64,000 nucleotides of DNA from Elephas maximus indicus (taxonomy: Eukaryota; Chordata; Mammalia; Proboscidea; Elephantidae), in the NCBI RefSeq assembly GCF_024166365.1, contig NC_064842.1, positions 15,533,001-15,597,000 of the forward strand, written 5' to 3'. Below the pieces are notes generated by a model, which worked only from the letters and a program-made list of their open reading frames with translations, searched no databases and had not been told where the DNA came from. Shown here piece after piece: positions 29,252-39,953 of this stretch (its first letter is position 1; every line of letters starts with the position of its first letter). A program made the translations under genes and the position numbers.

Positions 29252-29615
29252 CTATGGCTCCAGCTCCCTAGGCACGGTTGCCCCGTCAGAGGCGCAGCTG
29301 CATTTCTGCACCCGCAGGTTGGGGAGGCTCACCACCTGGGGCCTGGCCCTGCCTCCCTCCTTGATACCGACAATCATGGGCAGGGAGGCCGTCTCTGAGG
29401 CGATGCACTGTCGCGGCCCCAGAAACGGCCACTGGAAGGTCAGGGGCTCCTGTGGCTGCTGGCAGGCGCCCACACACTCGTAGGCCAGGAAGCCCGGGGG
29501 CTCCAGGACCCAGTTCTCAGCCCATTTCATCCCCTGCAGGTCAATGTAGGTCTCCTGGCGGCAGCAGCGTGTGCCCTCAGTCACTGGCACCTCAGGGTCA
29601 CAGTCACCCTGAGCT
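29252..29615 (-). CDS. LEFTY2: LEFTY coding exon 4
   Basis: 364 nt including TAG. Encodes the whole cystine-knot ligand domain and the C-terminal tail. Acceptor is CCCACAG|AGC. Confidence 0.95.
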
Positions 29616-32600
29616 CTGTGGGGACAAGGAGAGGCAGGGTCAGAGGTCAGCTGGGAGGGCTGAGGGCAGGGGACCCAGGGTGTGGCATAGCGGGGCAGCT
29701 GGGAGGGAGATGTATAATCCATCTCTCATTACTCTATAAAGGCTAGATACGTGTGATAAAGGATGGGTAGCTAGAATTATAAAAATGTAATAAATTAACC
29801 CCAAAAACCAAACCCACTGCCATCGAGTCAATTCTGACCCATAGCAACCCTACAGGACAGAGCAGGACTGCCCACACGGGGTTTCCAAGGCTGTAATCTT
29901 CACAGAAGCGGACCGCACATCTTTCTGCCTCAGAGCTGCAGGTGGGTTGGAACAAACCACTGACCTTTCAGTTAGCAGCCGGCTGCTTAACCACTGCACC
30001 ACCAGGGCTCCTTAATAATAAACTTTTATTTAAGATCTTTATTAAAGATCTTCTAATATGCCAGACATCTCTGCGTGGCACAGTTAACCCAATTTGATGC
30101 TAACTGAAAGTTTGGAGGTTTGAGTCCACCAGAGGCGCCTTGGAATTTAATGCTGAAAAATTAGCCATTGAAAACCCTATGGGACACAGTTCTACTCTGA
30201 CACACATGGGGTTGTCATGAGTGGGGATCAGCTTTGCAACTGGTGGTATGCCAGACACTGAATTAGGGACTTCACATAATTATCTCACATGATACCTGCA
30301 CTTTGTCCACACATTGCCTCTATTTTATACCCAATGACACTGACACCCAAAGGTGTTCAGTAACATGCCTGAGAGCCTGCAGCCAGGAAAGGCAGAGCCA
30401 GGCCATGTTCTTCACCCCGCAACACAGTCCCGGTCCGTTCCACATTACTAACTTGTCCCTGAAGAAATTATTCCTTGTAACAGAAAGCTGTCCAACCTCA
30501 CTAACAGCTAATACTAATATTTTTAAAAGAATTAATCACGGAAAAAGGTAAAGTGAATACAGGCAACATAAAATTCCACTGAAGATATTTTTCAATAAAA
30601 TATTTGAATAATAAACATTTCTACCATTAGAAACTCTGCTACATGGTGGGGGATCACTCTCTTCCCGGAGCTGTCCGCACCCCCCAGCTCCACCTGGCCC
30701 CGGGGACCACTTCGGTCAGCCTGCGTCTCCGCTCCACCCACGCCTACCCATAGGCCTTCAGGTTCACCGGTTGACCCACAGCGCCTACCCATAGGCCTTC
30801 AGGTTCACCGTTTGACCCACAGCGCCTACTCATAGGCCTTCAGGTTCACCGTTTGACCCACAGCGCCTACCCATAGGCCTTCAGGTCCAGGGTGTGCAGC
30901 TCCAGCTGGGGCTCGCGCTGCCCCGCGTCCCCCGCCACCTGGGAGGCGAAGCGCACCAGCTTGTGGGCGTCGGAGGCCAGCGGGCCCAGGTGCTCCCTCT
31001 GCACCGACACCTGCAGCACCAGCGGCTGCCGGGGCCGGCTCAGCTGCTGCCAGAGGCTCACCGCCTCGGTCACGTCGAAGGCCTTCCAGCCACTCTCGTG
31101 GAGGGACACCAGCCTGGGAGCAGACACGGAGACGCGGGAGGTCACGCGGGGCCCTGGGAGCCTCTCCCCGCCGCCCCCTCCCGGTGGTCCAGCCGGGACG
31201 CCCCACGCCCACGTCCCCCCGACACACACGCACCCCGCGGCCCCCACCTCCCCACCTGGAGTCGATGAGGGACGTGCGGTTGGTGCCGTCGTCGCGCACG
31301 CGCAGCCACTCGACCGTGACCCGGGCCCGGGCGCTGCGCTGGAAGAGCCGCTCGTGCCTGCGGAGCGCGGCCTTGGGGACCGGCTCCTGGAAGAGCCGCA
31401 GCACAGCCTGCACCAGCTCGCTGTCGGGGGGCAGCCGCTGCTCCATGCGGAACACCAGCAGGTGCGTGGAGGCCTCCGACGCCAGGAGCCTGCCGGCCAC
31501 CTCTGGGAACAGGAGCAGGGTTAGCAGAGCCTTTCCAGGCACGGGGGGAGCACTGACCGTGGCAGGACCACTGATGGGGCACCTAGCCGGGCTGGGAGAG
31601 ACTAGCCCCTATTCTGTCTGCATAGTTACCACACCAATTGCCATGAAGTAGACGCAAACCCATGACGCCACGTGTGTCAGTAGAACTGTACACCATAGTT
31701 TTCAATGGCTGATGTTTCAGAAATATAGATTCCTAGGGCCTCTGGGTGGGTTCAAACCTCCAACCTTCCCCAAGTACACAGTTTGCACCACCCAGGTTAC
31801 ACCAGCCACCCACTGCCCTGGAGTCAATTCCAACTTATAGAGGCCTGCCCCACAGGGTTTCCAAGGCTGTAATCTTTACAGGAAGCCGACTGTCACATCT
31901 TCTTCCCATGAGTTGGTGGGTTCCAAAGTTGACCTTTTGGTTAGCAGCCAAGTGCTTTAACCACTGCATCACGAGGGCCCCTTCCAAGGTTACCAGTTAC
32001 CCTAAAATCTCCCTTGGGTCTGGGGCCTTTTTTATAACAAATTCCATCCCAGCAGGAGGGGGTAGCTCTGGGTCCCTGAGCTAACACCATGACCTCAACC
32101 AAGACGTTGGGATCAGAATTCTCACCTCTGGGGGCCCCCGGCCTTGGATCTGGCTCAAGGCACTGAGGAGGTGATCCCCAGCCCCACTGCATCCCTGACA
32201 GCTGAACAGCATAGTATTATTTTTCCACTACCCCAAAAGGGCACGTATCTATCCACGCCAACCCACTTTGATGATGGCGATACTGTGTGGTAAGTCACAA
32301 TACTAGGAGGTAGATAAGACTGTCAAACCATTTTCCCAGATGAGCAACAAGTTTAGAAAAGACTTTTAAATGATTCACTCAAGGTCAGGCTGTCAAGCTG
32401 GCCCAGACTCACGGGGACTGCATGTGCCACGGAATCAAACCATTGTGACCCGCAGGGTTTTCACTGACTGATTTTCAGAAACAGATCACCCGGCCTTACT
32501 TCTTAGCCCGTCTTAGCCTGGAAGCTCCACTGAAACCTGTTCAGCATCATAGCAACACCCAAGCCACCACTGACAGAATGAGGTGCGTTGGCTGGGAATT

Positions 32601-33301
32601 AGACCCAGGTCTCCTTGCCTACCACTGAGCCACCGGGGCCCCCTCAGGCTACTAGAAGCAGTATGAACCGGACCCCAAGAAGTCCTGACTCTATCACAGC
32701 ATTTCGAGGTGGAGCCTGGGGCCTTGGCACACCCAGTCCCACTGTTGGCTCTTTCTCTTCTCTGCCCTCATCTGATGGCTTGGCCTTGCCATCGGGTCTA
32801 GCCTGCCACACCTCTTCTGGCCTTGAGGGGTGGGGCCCTCAGTGTACAGAGACCAGGGGCCAAAGCCCACCATGCTCACAGGGCCATGCTCACAGGGCCG
32901 TGTTCCCTTCTCACTACCCCTTGGGCCATGACCCCCAGGCAGCCCCCCACAGAGCCCTAGCTAGGACCCCTTTGACACCACCACAACAGGCATGACCAGC
33001 CTTAGCCCCACCACCCCCCAGCCTGGGGAGCAGCAGGGAGGGAGGTCTCACCTCGGAATTTCTGGCTGAACCTCTTCCCGCGGGAGAGGACCCCGTGGCT
33101 GCGATGCAGCAGGGCCACGTACTGGGCCCTCACGTGGGCAGGGATGACCAGGTCCTCCACGTCAGCCTTGTCCAGGACGGACACCTGGCTGAGGTGCAGC
33201 TGCTGCAGCAGGCTGGCCCGGACCTGCTCCTCAGTCAGGGCTGCCGCAGGGCCAACCAGGGGCAGCACCCAGAGCGCCCAGCAGAGCCACAGCGGCCACA
33301 T
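29252..33301 (-). CDS. LEFTY2: Left-right determination factor (LEFTY2-position), four exons
   Basis: Secreted, divergent TGF-beta family protein that blocks Nodal signalling by binding Nodal and its EGF-CFC co-receptors; sets left-right asymmetry and limits mesendoderm induction. Exons: 33301-33052, 31502-31256, 31113-30871, 29615-29252. All are GT-AG, giving 367 aa plus TAG (human about 366). Hydrophobic signal peptide at residues 1-21. Proprotein convertase sites RGKR (74-77) and RHER (132-135) match the two processing sites known in LEFTY. N-glycosylation sequon NRT at 158-160. The cystine-knot domain starts near C252 (DCDP), with RCCRQE at about 263-268 and KCSCASDG near the end. The start is conserved [10 protein letters not shown]; tryptophan at residue 2 resembles human LEFTY2 more than LEFTY1. 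Lefty paralogues can be homogenised by gene conversion, so the 2 rests mainly on position. The exon 3 donor is embedded in a tandem repeat. Confidence 0.95.
29800..30011 (-). mobile_element. AfroSINE in LEFTY intron 3
   Basis: Full reverse copy between exon 3 and exon 4 (ACCAAACCCACTGCCATCGA ... CACCACCAGGGCTCC). Confidence 0.85.
30068..30246 (+). mobile_element. AfroSINE in LEFTY intron 3
   Basis: Duplication TATGCCAGACA (30057-30067 and 30247-30257); the target was a MIR. Confidence 0.85.
30247..30420 (+). mobile_element. MIR in LEFTY intron 3
   Basis: GCCAGACACTGAATTAGGGA ... TCAGTAACATGCCTGAGAGC; the target of the SINE at 30068-30246. Confidence 0.62.
30742..30885 (-). repeat. 41-bp minisatellite over the LEFTY exon 3 donor
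   Basis: About 3.5 units with an exact 41-bp period (unit starts 30742, 30783, 30824, 30865 on the plus strand). Each unit contains the exon end and donor (CTATGGGTAGGC; the third plus-strand unit has CTATGAGTAGGC). The unit at 30865 overlaps exon 3. Units differ by only one or two bases, which suggests recent expansion. Confidence 0.92.
30871..31113 (-). CDS. LEFTY2: LEFTY coding exon 3
   Basis: 243 nt, residues 166-246 plus two bases (ends LKAYG). The donor TATGG|GTAGGC is the first of four near-identical 41-bp units. Reading on without splicing gives an immediate TAG after codon 247. Confidence 0.9.
31256..31502 (-). CDS. LEFTY2: LEFTY coding exon 2
   Basis: 247 nt, residues 84-165 plus two bases. 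Contains the second cleavage site RHER and the NRT glycosylation sequon. Acceptor is CCCAG|AGGTGG and donor is CCAG|GTGGGG. Confidence 0.94.
31625..31795 (-). mobile_element. AfroSINE in LEFTY intron 1
   Basis: Diverged reverse copy (ATTGCCATGAAGTAGACGCA onward). Confidence 0.65.
31797..31981 (-). mobile_element. AfroSINE in LEFTY intron 1
   Basis: ACTGCCCTGGAGTCAATTCC ... CTGCATCACGAGGGCCCC. Confidence 0.78.
32385..32645 (-). mobile_element. tRNA-Gly-derived SINE in LEFTY intron 1
   Basis: Reverse copy; body at 32480-32560 and the tRNA head near 32590-32640 (GGAATTAGACCCAGGTCTCC). Confidence 0.68.
33052..33301 (-). CDS. LEFTY2: LEFTY coding exon 1
   Basis: 250 nt, residues 1-83 plus one base: signal peptide, prodomain start and the RGKR cleavage site. 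Donor is CGAG|GTGAGA. Confidence 0.94.
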
Positions 33302-33402
33302 GCTGCTGCTCAGGAGCCAGGAGCAGAGGAGTGTGATCCGGAGGAGGGTGCAGGAGGGACTTATGGCCCAGCAGGGTGTGCTGAGAGCCAGGCCCAGGGC
33401 AG

Positions 33403-33410
33403 CTTTATAG
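33403..33410 (-). promoter_or_regulatory. LEFTY TATA box
   Basis: CTATAAAG on the minus strand, about 105 nt upstream of the LEFTY ATG; a start site near 33375 is implied. A G-rich stretch at 33430-33462 (GGGGTGGGCGGG) directly upstream is a Sp/KLF-type site. KLF4 input on the mouse Lefty1 core promoter is published; its relevance here is inference. Confidence 0.75.
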
Positions 33411-34229
33411 GCGCCCTGGGCTGGGCCTGGAGGGGGGTGGGCGGGAGGAGGGAGGGGGGAAAGCACACCCCTCAGACCTCCTGGGGGCTTAGCGGCCAGA
33501 CAGGTCCATGAGCCTGGAGGAGGGGGCTGTCTGGAAAGGGCACAAAGGGCTGTCTGGAAGTAACACCGGCCTGGGGCCTCTGGCTGCTGCTGTCCCAGCT
33601 GCTCAACAATAATTTTAGTGCCTGTTGAGTTTCCCCAGCCCTGGCTCAGTCCTATTCTGTGAAAAAGAGAGTCCCATTAGCCAGCTGCTCTAAATCTCTC
33701 TCCTGGGGGCCACACTTGGGGTCCAGGTTTGCTCCTCAGCAAGAAAGGAAGGAAAATATTTGCACCCCTGGCAGCACTGGCCAGGCCCCATGCTGGGCAC
33801 TTTCACAGACGCCCAGTGTTGTCTCCTCTTGGCCATCCCCCATCATTCTGGCCCTGCAGGCCCCACTCCTGTTCCCTCAGAGCTGAGTCACAGTCCTTGT
33901 CTCCCCAGTGACAGAAGGAAGCTAGACACTGTCAGGACAGGAAATCTGGCAACTCTTCTCTCTTTGGCAGTCCCAGGAAAAGCAGCTTCTGCAGCTGTCT
34001 GTGTAATCACGCAACCACAACAAGCGGGTCCCCACTTCAGGCAGCGGAAGTGTGCTGGGGATGCTTCACACACGAGCCTGGCCACCTGGCCTCACACCAG
34101 CGGCGCTCACCCTGAGCCAGCCTGCGGCAGGAACCTAGAAAGCAGAGGCCAGAGCTGCTCAGAGTCATACTGCCCAAAGCCACAGGTCCTGGGCCCAGTG
34201 GGATGAGAGCTCCCCAGTGCCTGAAAAGT
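33411..34229. other. LEFTY proximal upstream region
   Basis: No repeats recognised. Contains CAGACAGG (about 33497) and GTCTGG twice (about 33528 and 33552), possible Smad half-sites near the promoter. No coding evidence. Confidence 0.5.
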
Positions 34230-34618
34230 TTGCCCTGTCTCTAAAGCCCAGGTGTTAGACTACCTGAATTCATATACAGCTCCTGCTTACTAGCTCTTTG
34301 ACCTTAGTAAAGTTACTTAAGTTCTCAGGTTTTCTTATCTGAAAACTCGTTGCGGTCAAGTCGATTCCAACTCATAGCGACCCTATAAGACAGAGTAGAT
34401 CTGGCCCATAGGGTTTCCAAGGAGTGGCTGGTGGATTCAAACTACTGACATTATGTTAGTTGAGCAGTTGAACTCTTAACCACTTAGCCACAGGGCTCCA
34501 TTCTCATCTGAAGGGTTGACAATCACAGGATCTACTTCATAGGGTTGGTATGAAGATTAAATGAATGGATTCACGTAAAGTGTTTAGCCCAGCGCCTGGC
34601 ACTCTATAAGGGTTTGCT
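34230..34618 (+). mobile_element. MIR, split by an AfroSINE
   Basis: CTAGCTCTTTGACCTTAGTA before and TATGAAGATTAAATGAATGG after the SINE at 34341-34499. Confidence 0.75.
34341..34499 (-). mobile_element. AfroSINE in a MIR
   Basis: TTCTTATCTGAA / TTCTCATCTGAA flank it, as an aged target duplication. Confidence 0.84.
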
Positions 34619-34664
34619 ATGATTTTTATCTGGCTGGTCTTTGCGCTTTCAGAGGTGTGGCTTT

Positions 34665-34900
34665 CCTGCAAAATTATCAGTAACAAGAATAGCAATCATT
34701 ACTTGAGTGCTTACTGTGTGCCCCGCGCTGTTGTAAACTCTGCTCACGTATTCGTTCATTTAATCCTCCCAGCAGTCCTAGGAGGCAGGTGTTCCTCTCA
34801 GCCACATTTTCTTCATGCAAAGTTGGAGCCCTCCATAGTGAATAACCTGCCGGTGCTCACTCAGGCAGTAAATGGAAAGCTTGGCAAGTAAACCCAGGCG
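34665..34900 (+). mobile_element. MIR SINE
   Basis: TTGAGTGCTTACTGTGTGCC ... TTAATCCTCCCAGCAGTCCT. Confidence 0.72.
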
Positions 34901-35289
34901 TCTGTCTGCAGAGGCCCCTTCTGGCACAGGGGATTTGAGAATACGTAGAAGGAAGCCCTTCTTGAACAAGACAGTCTGCCCCCGTTGTGTTCTGTCATGT
35001 GGGAGGTAAGCAATGATGGTGGTGGAGGACAGTGACCAGGCCCTGAGGCCAGGCTTCTCTGGCCTCCTCTATGGGGTATGCTGTGTCACTGACAGGACTT
35101 TCGTGTCATCCCCCTGCCTCCACGCTCCTCACACACTCCAGGCAGAGAAGGAAAGAACTTTCTGGTGCTCAAGGGTGGAATTTACCCTAAATGAGAGCCC
35201 AGGGGATATCATGCACAAATTGCCACCATAGCTCTTGGGGGCAGTTAGAGGGTTTTTAGTAGGAAGTGGAAGAGGGAGCTTAGAATGCA

Positions 35290-35520
35290 AAAAGGGGGAG
35301 GAATAATAATAACACTGATAATATTCATAATGGCTGATAGGGCTAAATGGACCATGCTGTGTGCCTGTTCTAAGTGCTTTACATGTATTGACTCTTTATC
35401 CTCACAACAACTTGGTGAGGACGTTGCCATTATTATTCCCATTTCATAGATGAGGAGACTGACACATAGAACTTACATGACTTGCCTTAGGTCACGTGGC
35501 TAGTAAGTGCCAGAGCCGGG
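35290..35520 (+). mobile_element. MIR SINE
   Basis: TCTAAGTGCTTTACATGTAT ... AGGTCACGTGGCTAGTAAGT; well preserved. Confidence 0.8.
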
Positions 35521-38500
35521 GTTGTTCAAACAGACATGTACACAGAATGAGGTAAGAAAAACTGAAGAAATCCTGAGAACTGAACCTCAGGGAGGAGAAC
35601 CTCAGGGGACAATACAGTCGTGGTCTCGGCTTCTTCTCTGCTCCCCTTTCCTTTCTCTCCCACCCCTATTTCCATATAATTTGTGTCATTCAACAAAAGG
35701 ACTTCAAATCCCATCTCAGAGCTTCCCTCTCACATAGTTTGAAGACCCCCTGAAATATACGGCCTCACCTCTGCGTCTGGCCCAAACAGGCCCTCCTGCT
35801 CTCTCTGTGACAAGTGTAGCTTTCTTCAAAAGAATATCTGTTGCCTTTGTTTGCAAGTGATTAGCAGGGAAAGGACTTGCTTGATGCAAACATTTGGGCC
35901 TGGAGTCAGGCCAAAAGGTGCAGAAGTGTCACATTTACAGGCAACCCATGGCCAGTGGCCCTCAGTCCCTGGAAGTAGCTCTGGGCTGGTGTTCCATAAA
36001 TATGCGATAGTCTGCCAGTAGCACCATTGCGCCAGAGGAAGCCCTGTGGCTTATCCCTGGCCAGGCTGGTGCCAAGGATCTAACAAGCAGGCTGCACTCA
36101 CACGCCACAGCCTAGCCCTCAGCATCTAGATCCTCCGGAGCTCCCCTGGGGCAGGAGACATGCAATGAGGCCTGGTGGCTCCTGTGCTGGTTTCAGCAGG
36201 GACCTAGTGTCACAGGGCAAGGGAGACCAGGCTCCTGGTGCCCAGTGGATGCCCACAGGACACATACAAGACTCTCTCCACCTAGGAGATGCCTCAGGGC
36301 TGAGGACCCCTGGAATCCTCAGGGTGGCCAGAAGCCCCTTCTGCACCTGGTGTGACTAACCAGTTAAATTAAAACGTCATTGTCCGAGAAGAGAATAAAA
36401 TGGTGGGACCCTCATCTGCTTGCCCTTCTTCTTCCCCAGATGTCCTGCTGCTAACTCCTGGGTTGGTCCCTCAGCACAGAGCCAGCTGACTCTGGAACCA
36501 AGCCCTCAACAGGGACAAGGACTGCCCATTCAGCACGAGGGCTCTCAGATTAAGCAACATTACTGCCTGCAGGGATGGGCATCTGGGGCTTGGTGCTCAG
36601 GGGGCTCCTGGGGCCAAGCAGAGCCTGGGCAGGTGGCCCACGGTTGGGAAGGGAAACTGAGAACGCTTTCTGATCTTGGGAAGAGGGGGAGACTTTCCTT
36701 GATGGGGGGGAACCTGGGAGCATTTGGCACCAACAGAGGGTTTGTCCAGCAGGACACCCCATCCTCCTATTCCCCCTGCTAGGTTGTACGATCAGAGAGT
36801 TTAGGTATGAAATTGGCTATCCAGTCCATTCCCCTCCCACTCTCCAATTTTTAAGAGTCAAGAACGAAGACGCTCAGAGAGGTGACAACTTCCCTAAATT
36901 CACATAGTTAATGACTGATGCCCGCAAAAAGTCAGGCCTACCAAATGGCAGCCCAAAGTTCTTCCCATACCCTGCATCGTTTCCACCAGAGCTCTGCCCT
37001 GGGCCCAGAAAGCCAGAGTCTCAGCCCTCAGACCCCGGCGGGCAGGAGACTCAGAGAATTCAGGGGATGGGGTCTGGGAGGGGGCAGGGAGGCAGGAGAA
37101 GCAGACAGAGAGCAAATCCCCCAGACTCATGAGGCTTCCCCCAAGACACAGGCCTGCTCCTGAATGTGGATTCCAGGCGGGTTGAAGAGTTTTACCGGGG
37201 AAATAAAATAATTGAGCAATTAGCTAGTGGCCAAAAGAAGAAAGCCAATGTGGATTGGCAGGCCTCTTACAATGGCCTGATTAGTGACCGGAGAGGGGGC
37301 AGTCGCCCTTGTCATACAGAGGAAGGAGACAGGCCTCTCCCCGTCTGTGGGTCTGGCCCAGGCAGTCTGTGGGGTCAGGCCGGGTTTGAAAAGCTGAAAA
37401 ATTGTTAAATAGACTCTCCCCTCCTGGTGGGAGAAAAGCATTTGGAGAGGTGGGCACACCACTATAACACCCCACACTACTATAAAGGTGTCCGACCTCT
37501 CCCCCTTTTCTACTTCTAAGGCAGAAGTAGTCCAGACTGTTTACAGACCCGTTTTGTTAAAATTTTCTAAGACTTTTTTTTTTTTTGGAAATACTGAGCT
37601 GTGAACCCTCTGGGTGTATTAATGGAATGCTGCACAGAAGTGCAAATACTCAACATTAACACCAGATTGGATTAACCGCAGGCATATCCATCCGGACTGA
37701 GGGCCCTGAGGATACGTCACTCAAAGGTCTCAGCTTGCTTTGTCCCTCTGCAGTGTCCTCCCTGACCTGGCGTTATCCGGCCCGCCATTCCACACAGCTT
37801 GGCTGTCAGGAACCCAAAATCCAAGCTGCCCCTGAGCTTTTGGGGTGGGCTCCCTATTCCTCACCACCCTCAGCCCCAGACAGCTTTTCCACAAACCCAC
37901 TGTTCCAGTATCTCCCACATCCCACTGGGTCTGAGTTTTTCCATGGGAGGGGGTGTCCCGAGGAGCAGTGACTTCTACCTCGAATCACCTCTGGAACTAG
38001 ATTCGTGGGCCCCACCTCAGGCCTACTGAATCAGCTTCTGGAGGCCACGATCCAGGAGTCGGCACGTTAAAGACTCTATACACGTTAGGTTTGGGAAGCA
38101 CTGGCGGCGAGGGACCTGCAATAGCAGTGAGGTGATGGATTGAGGAAGCTGCTGGGAGAGTCAGGTGAAAAAAAAATCCGCAATCATACCATTAACATTC
38201 TGTGTAACCTGGTCACTTCCAGGCAAATCCTCAGCTTCCTTGTTGCCTGTGATGAGAGGAAAGAAAAAGACCAGAAAAGGAATGGAAAAAATAAAAAACG
38301 TTTTTCCTGAGGTTTCTGGGGGGCTTTCCCTGAAAATTTGAGAGCAAGAACATGTGAACATTGAGTTTTGTTTTGTTTTGTTATTTCTGTCTCTTTGAAT
38401 ACCCCAAACATAATCACGTTATCTACAAATTGTCATAATATTTAACGCTGCCAAGTTAACATTAAGTAGGTCATATTGTATCATTTACTTCCATTTTCCT

Positions 38501-38959
38501 CTAAATTTCTGTTTCTTCTCCAGCATCTCCCTCCCCACAAAAAGCCTTTTGTGTGTTTTCCCATACCTTCCATACTTCTGAAAACGTTTGCATTCAAGAT
38601 CCCTGAGGCAGGAGGCAGGAGGCAGGAGACCAGGGTGCTAATTCTGAGCCGTCCCTGTCTGTCTGAACAATCTCTGGCCTGTCACTTCTGTGCCCAGGGA
38701 GGACCATCCCTATCTTGCCCCTCATCAGCATCCACCATGGCTTCACCAGCCACAGAAGGAAGTTGCTCCTCTTAGCTGGCCTGGAAGCTCTTCTGCTCCG
38801 TGGCCCAGCCTGGCCTTCCAGCCCCCACACCCTGCCCTCCTCACCCCCCACCCCACTCAGCATTCTGGCCTCTCACTAATCAGGCCCTGGATGGTCACCT
38901 GTTTGCCCATTTTTTCCTCTGCCCAAATGCCCTTCATCTTTTTTACATTTGAAATATTT
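35521..38959. other. Repeat-poor region upstream of LEFTY
   Basis: About 3.4 kb with almost no recognisable transposon in an otherwise saturated window. Holds the candidate enhancer at 37160-37260. ORFs present are short and unsupported. Confidence 0.55.
37160..37260 (-). promoter_or_regulatory. Candidate LEFTY asymmetric (FoxH1/Nodal-responsive) enhancer core
   Basis: Two identical AATGTGGATT decamers (TGTGGATT at 37165-37172 and 37249-37256, 84 bp apart) lie about 3.8 kb upstream of the LEFTY start site. The reverse, AATCCACA, is the FoxH1 (FAST2) site found in pairs in the nodal and lefty2 asymmetric enhancers. AT-rich homeodomain-like motifs (AATTGAGCAATTAG) sit between them, and two CAGAC Smad-type motifs are at about 37530-37550. 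The segment is free of recognised repeats. Function is inferred. Confidence 0.55.
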
Positions 38960-39258
38960 CTCATTTGACAAGTCTCAGCATAAATTTCACTTTCTTCATA
39001 AAAATCCTTCCCTAACGTTCTGAACACACCTATCTCCCCTTGCCCAGTTAGTCACTATGTTCTCTGGATGCCCCTTGGTGCCTCATGAAAACAGTTGATG
39101 ACACACCCAAGCGGTGTTATAGGGAGAGGCTCGTGGGCAACTCTCCCACTAGAGCACAGCTCAGCCAGGGAGGGACACCTTCTTGTTCAATCCTGTAATC
39201 ATGCCTAGCACAGTGCCTGGCATATAGTAATTGATGCTCAAAGAGGATTTGCTGAAAG
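38960..39258 (+). mobile_element. L2 3' end
   Basis: CAAGTCTCAGCATAAATTTC ... AGCACAGTGCCTGGCATATA, the usual L2 tail layout. Confidence 0.65.
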
Positions 39259-39420
39259 AAAGGAAAGGAAGGGAGGAAGAGAGAGAAAGAGAAAAGAAAG
39301 AGAATGAGGGGGAGGAGAAGAGGAATGGGGAAGAGAACAGGAAAAGGAAGAGGGAAGAGAGAGAGAGGTAGAGACAGGGTGGAAGGAAGGAGGGAAGAAA
39401 GGAAGAAAGAAAAAGAATGG
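39255..39420 (+). repeat. Purine-rich GA/GGAA low-complexity tract
   Basis: About 165 bp with almost no pyrimidines on the plus strand (GAAAGGAAAGGAAGGGAGG and similar). Follows the L2 tail. Confidence 0.88.
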
Positions 39421-39623
39421 ATTGACGAGCTGCTTTTTTGCTAAGAAATTTGAAATGGAAAATTAGAGATATGATCTCTTAGTCCAGATTAAGGCCAGTA
39501 TTCATTCAGGTAACTAGTTACCAAAATACAACTTTAAAGTTGTAAAACACATGTATGTGCTTGGTGAGCAGAGGGACAGCAGCACCTAATCCCTGGCTGG
39601 CTTCCCCAAAGCAAGACCCTGCA

Positions 39624-39953
39624 CAGGTAGTCCCCAGGTTACAAGGATCTCGTTCCTAAATCTGTCTTTATGGCATATTTGTAGGTAAATCAGAACAGGT
39701 GCATACGGTTCTTATTGATCGTCAGTGAGTCAAATGTTTGTCTTCATATATAGCATGTATTTTACATTTCTGTGCATATAAAACACTTAAACACTTCCAG
39801 CATTTTCATGAGTGTCACAAATTAATGCGTGCGTTCATTATTATGAACCACTGTATTTAACTCAAATTTTTCATTCAGTAGGCTTCATGGCAGTCCGTTC
39901 CTAAGTACAAGTTGTCCGTAAGTCAGATGTCCTTAAGCTGGGGACTTCCGGTG
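39624..39953. mobile_element. Non-autonomous DNA transposon with inverted termini, copy 2
   Basis: Same family as 26246-26608: starts CAGGTAGTCCCCAGGTTAC and ends CTTAAGCTGGGGACTTCC. Internal similarity includes a TTTGTCTTCATATATAGCAT-like segment. Confidence 0.62.

Noticed and set aside
30742-30885. Possible CRISPR-like array
   Set aside because: Units are contiguous with no unique spacers and lie in a vertebrate gene; it is a minisatellite.
30826-31542. 238-codon minus-strand ORF
   Set aside because: Contains LEFTY exon 2 in frame, then reads through the intron and exon 3 out of frame; not a separate protein.
30892-31651. Plus-strand ORFs of 155-210 codons opposite LEFTY
   Set aside because: Antisense shadows of GC-rich coding exons with no recognisable domain.
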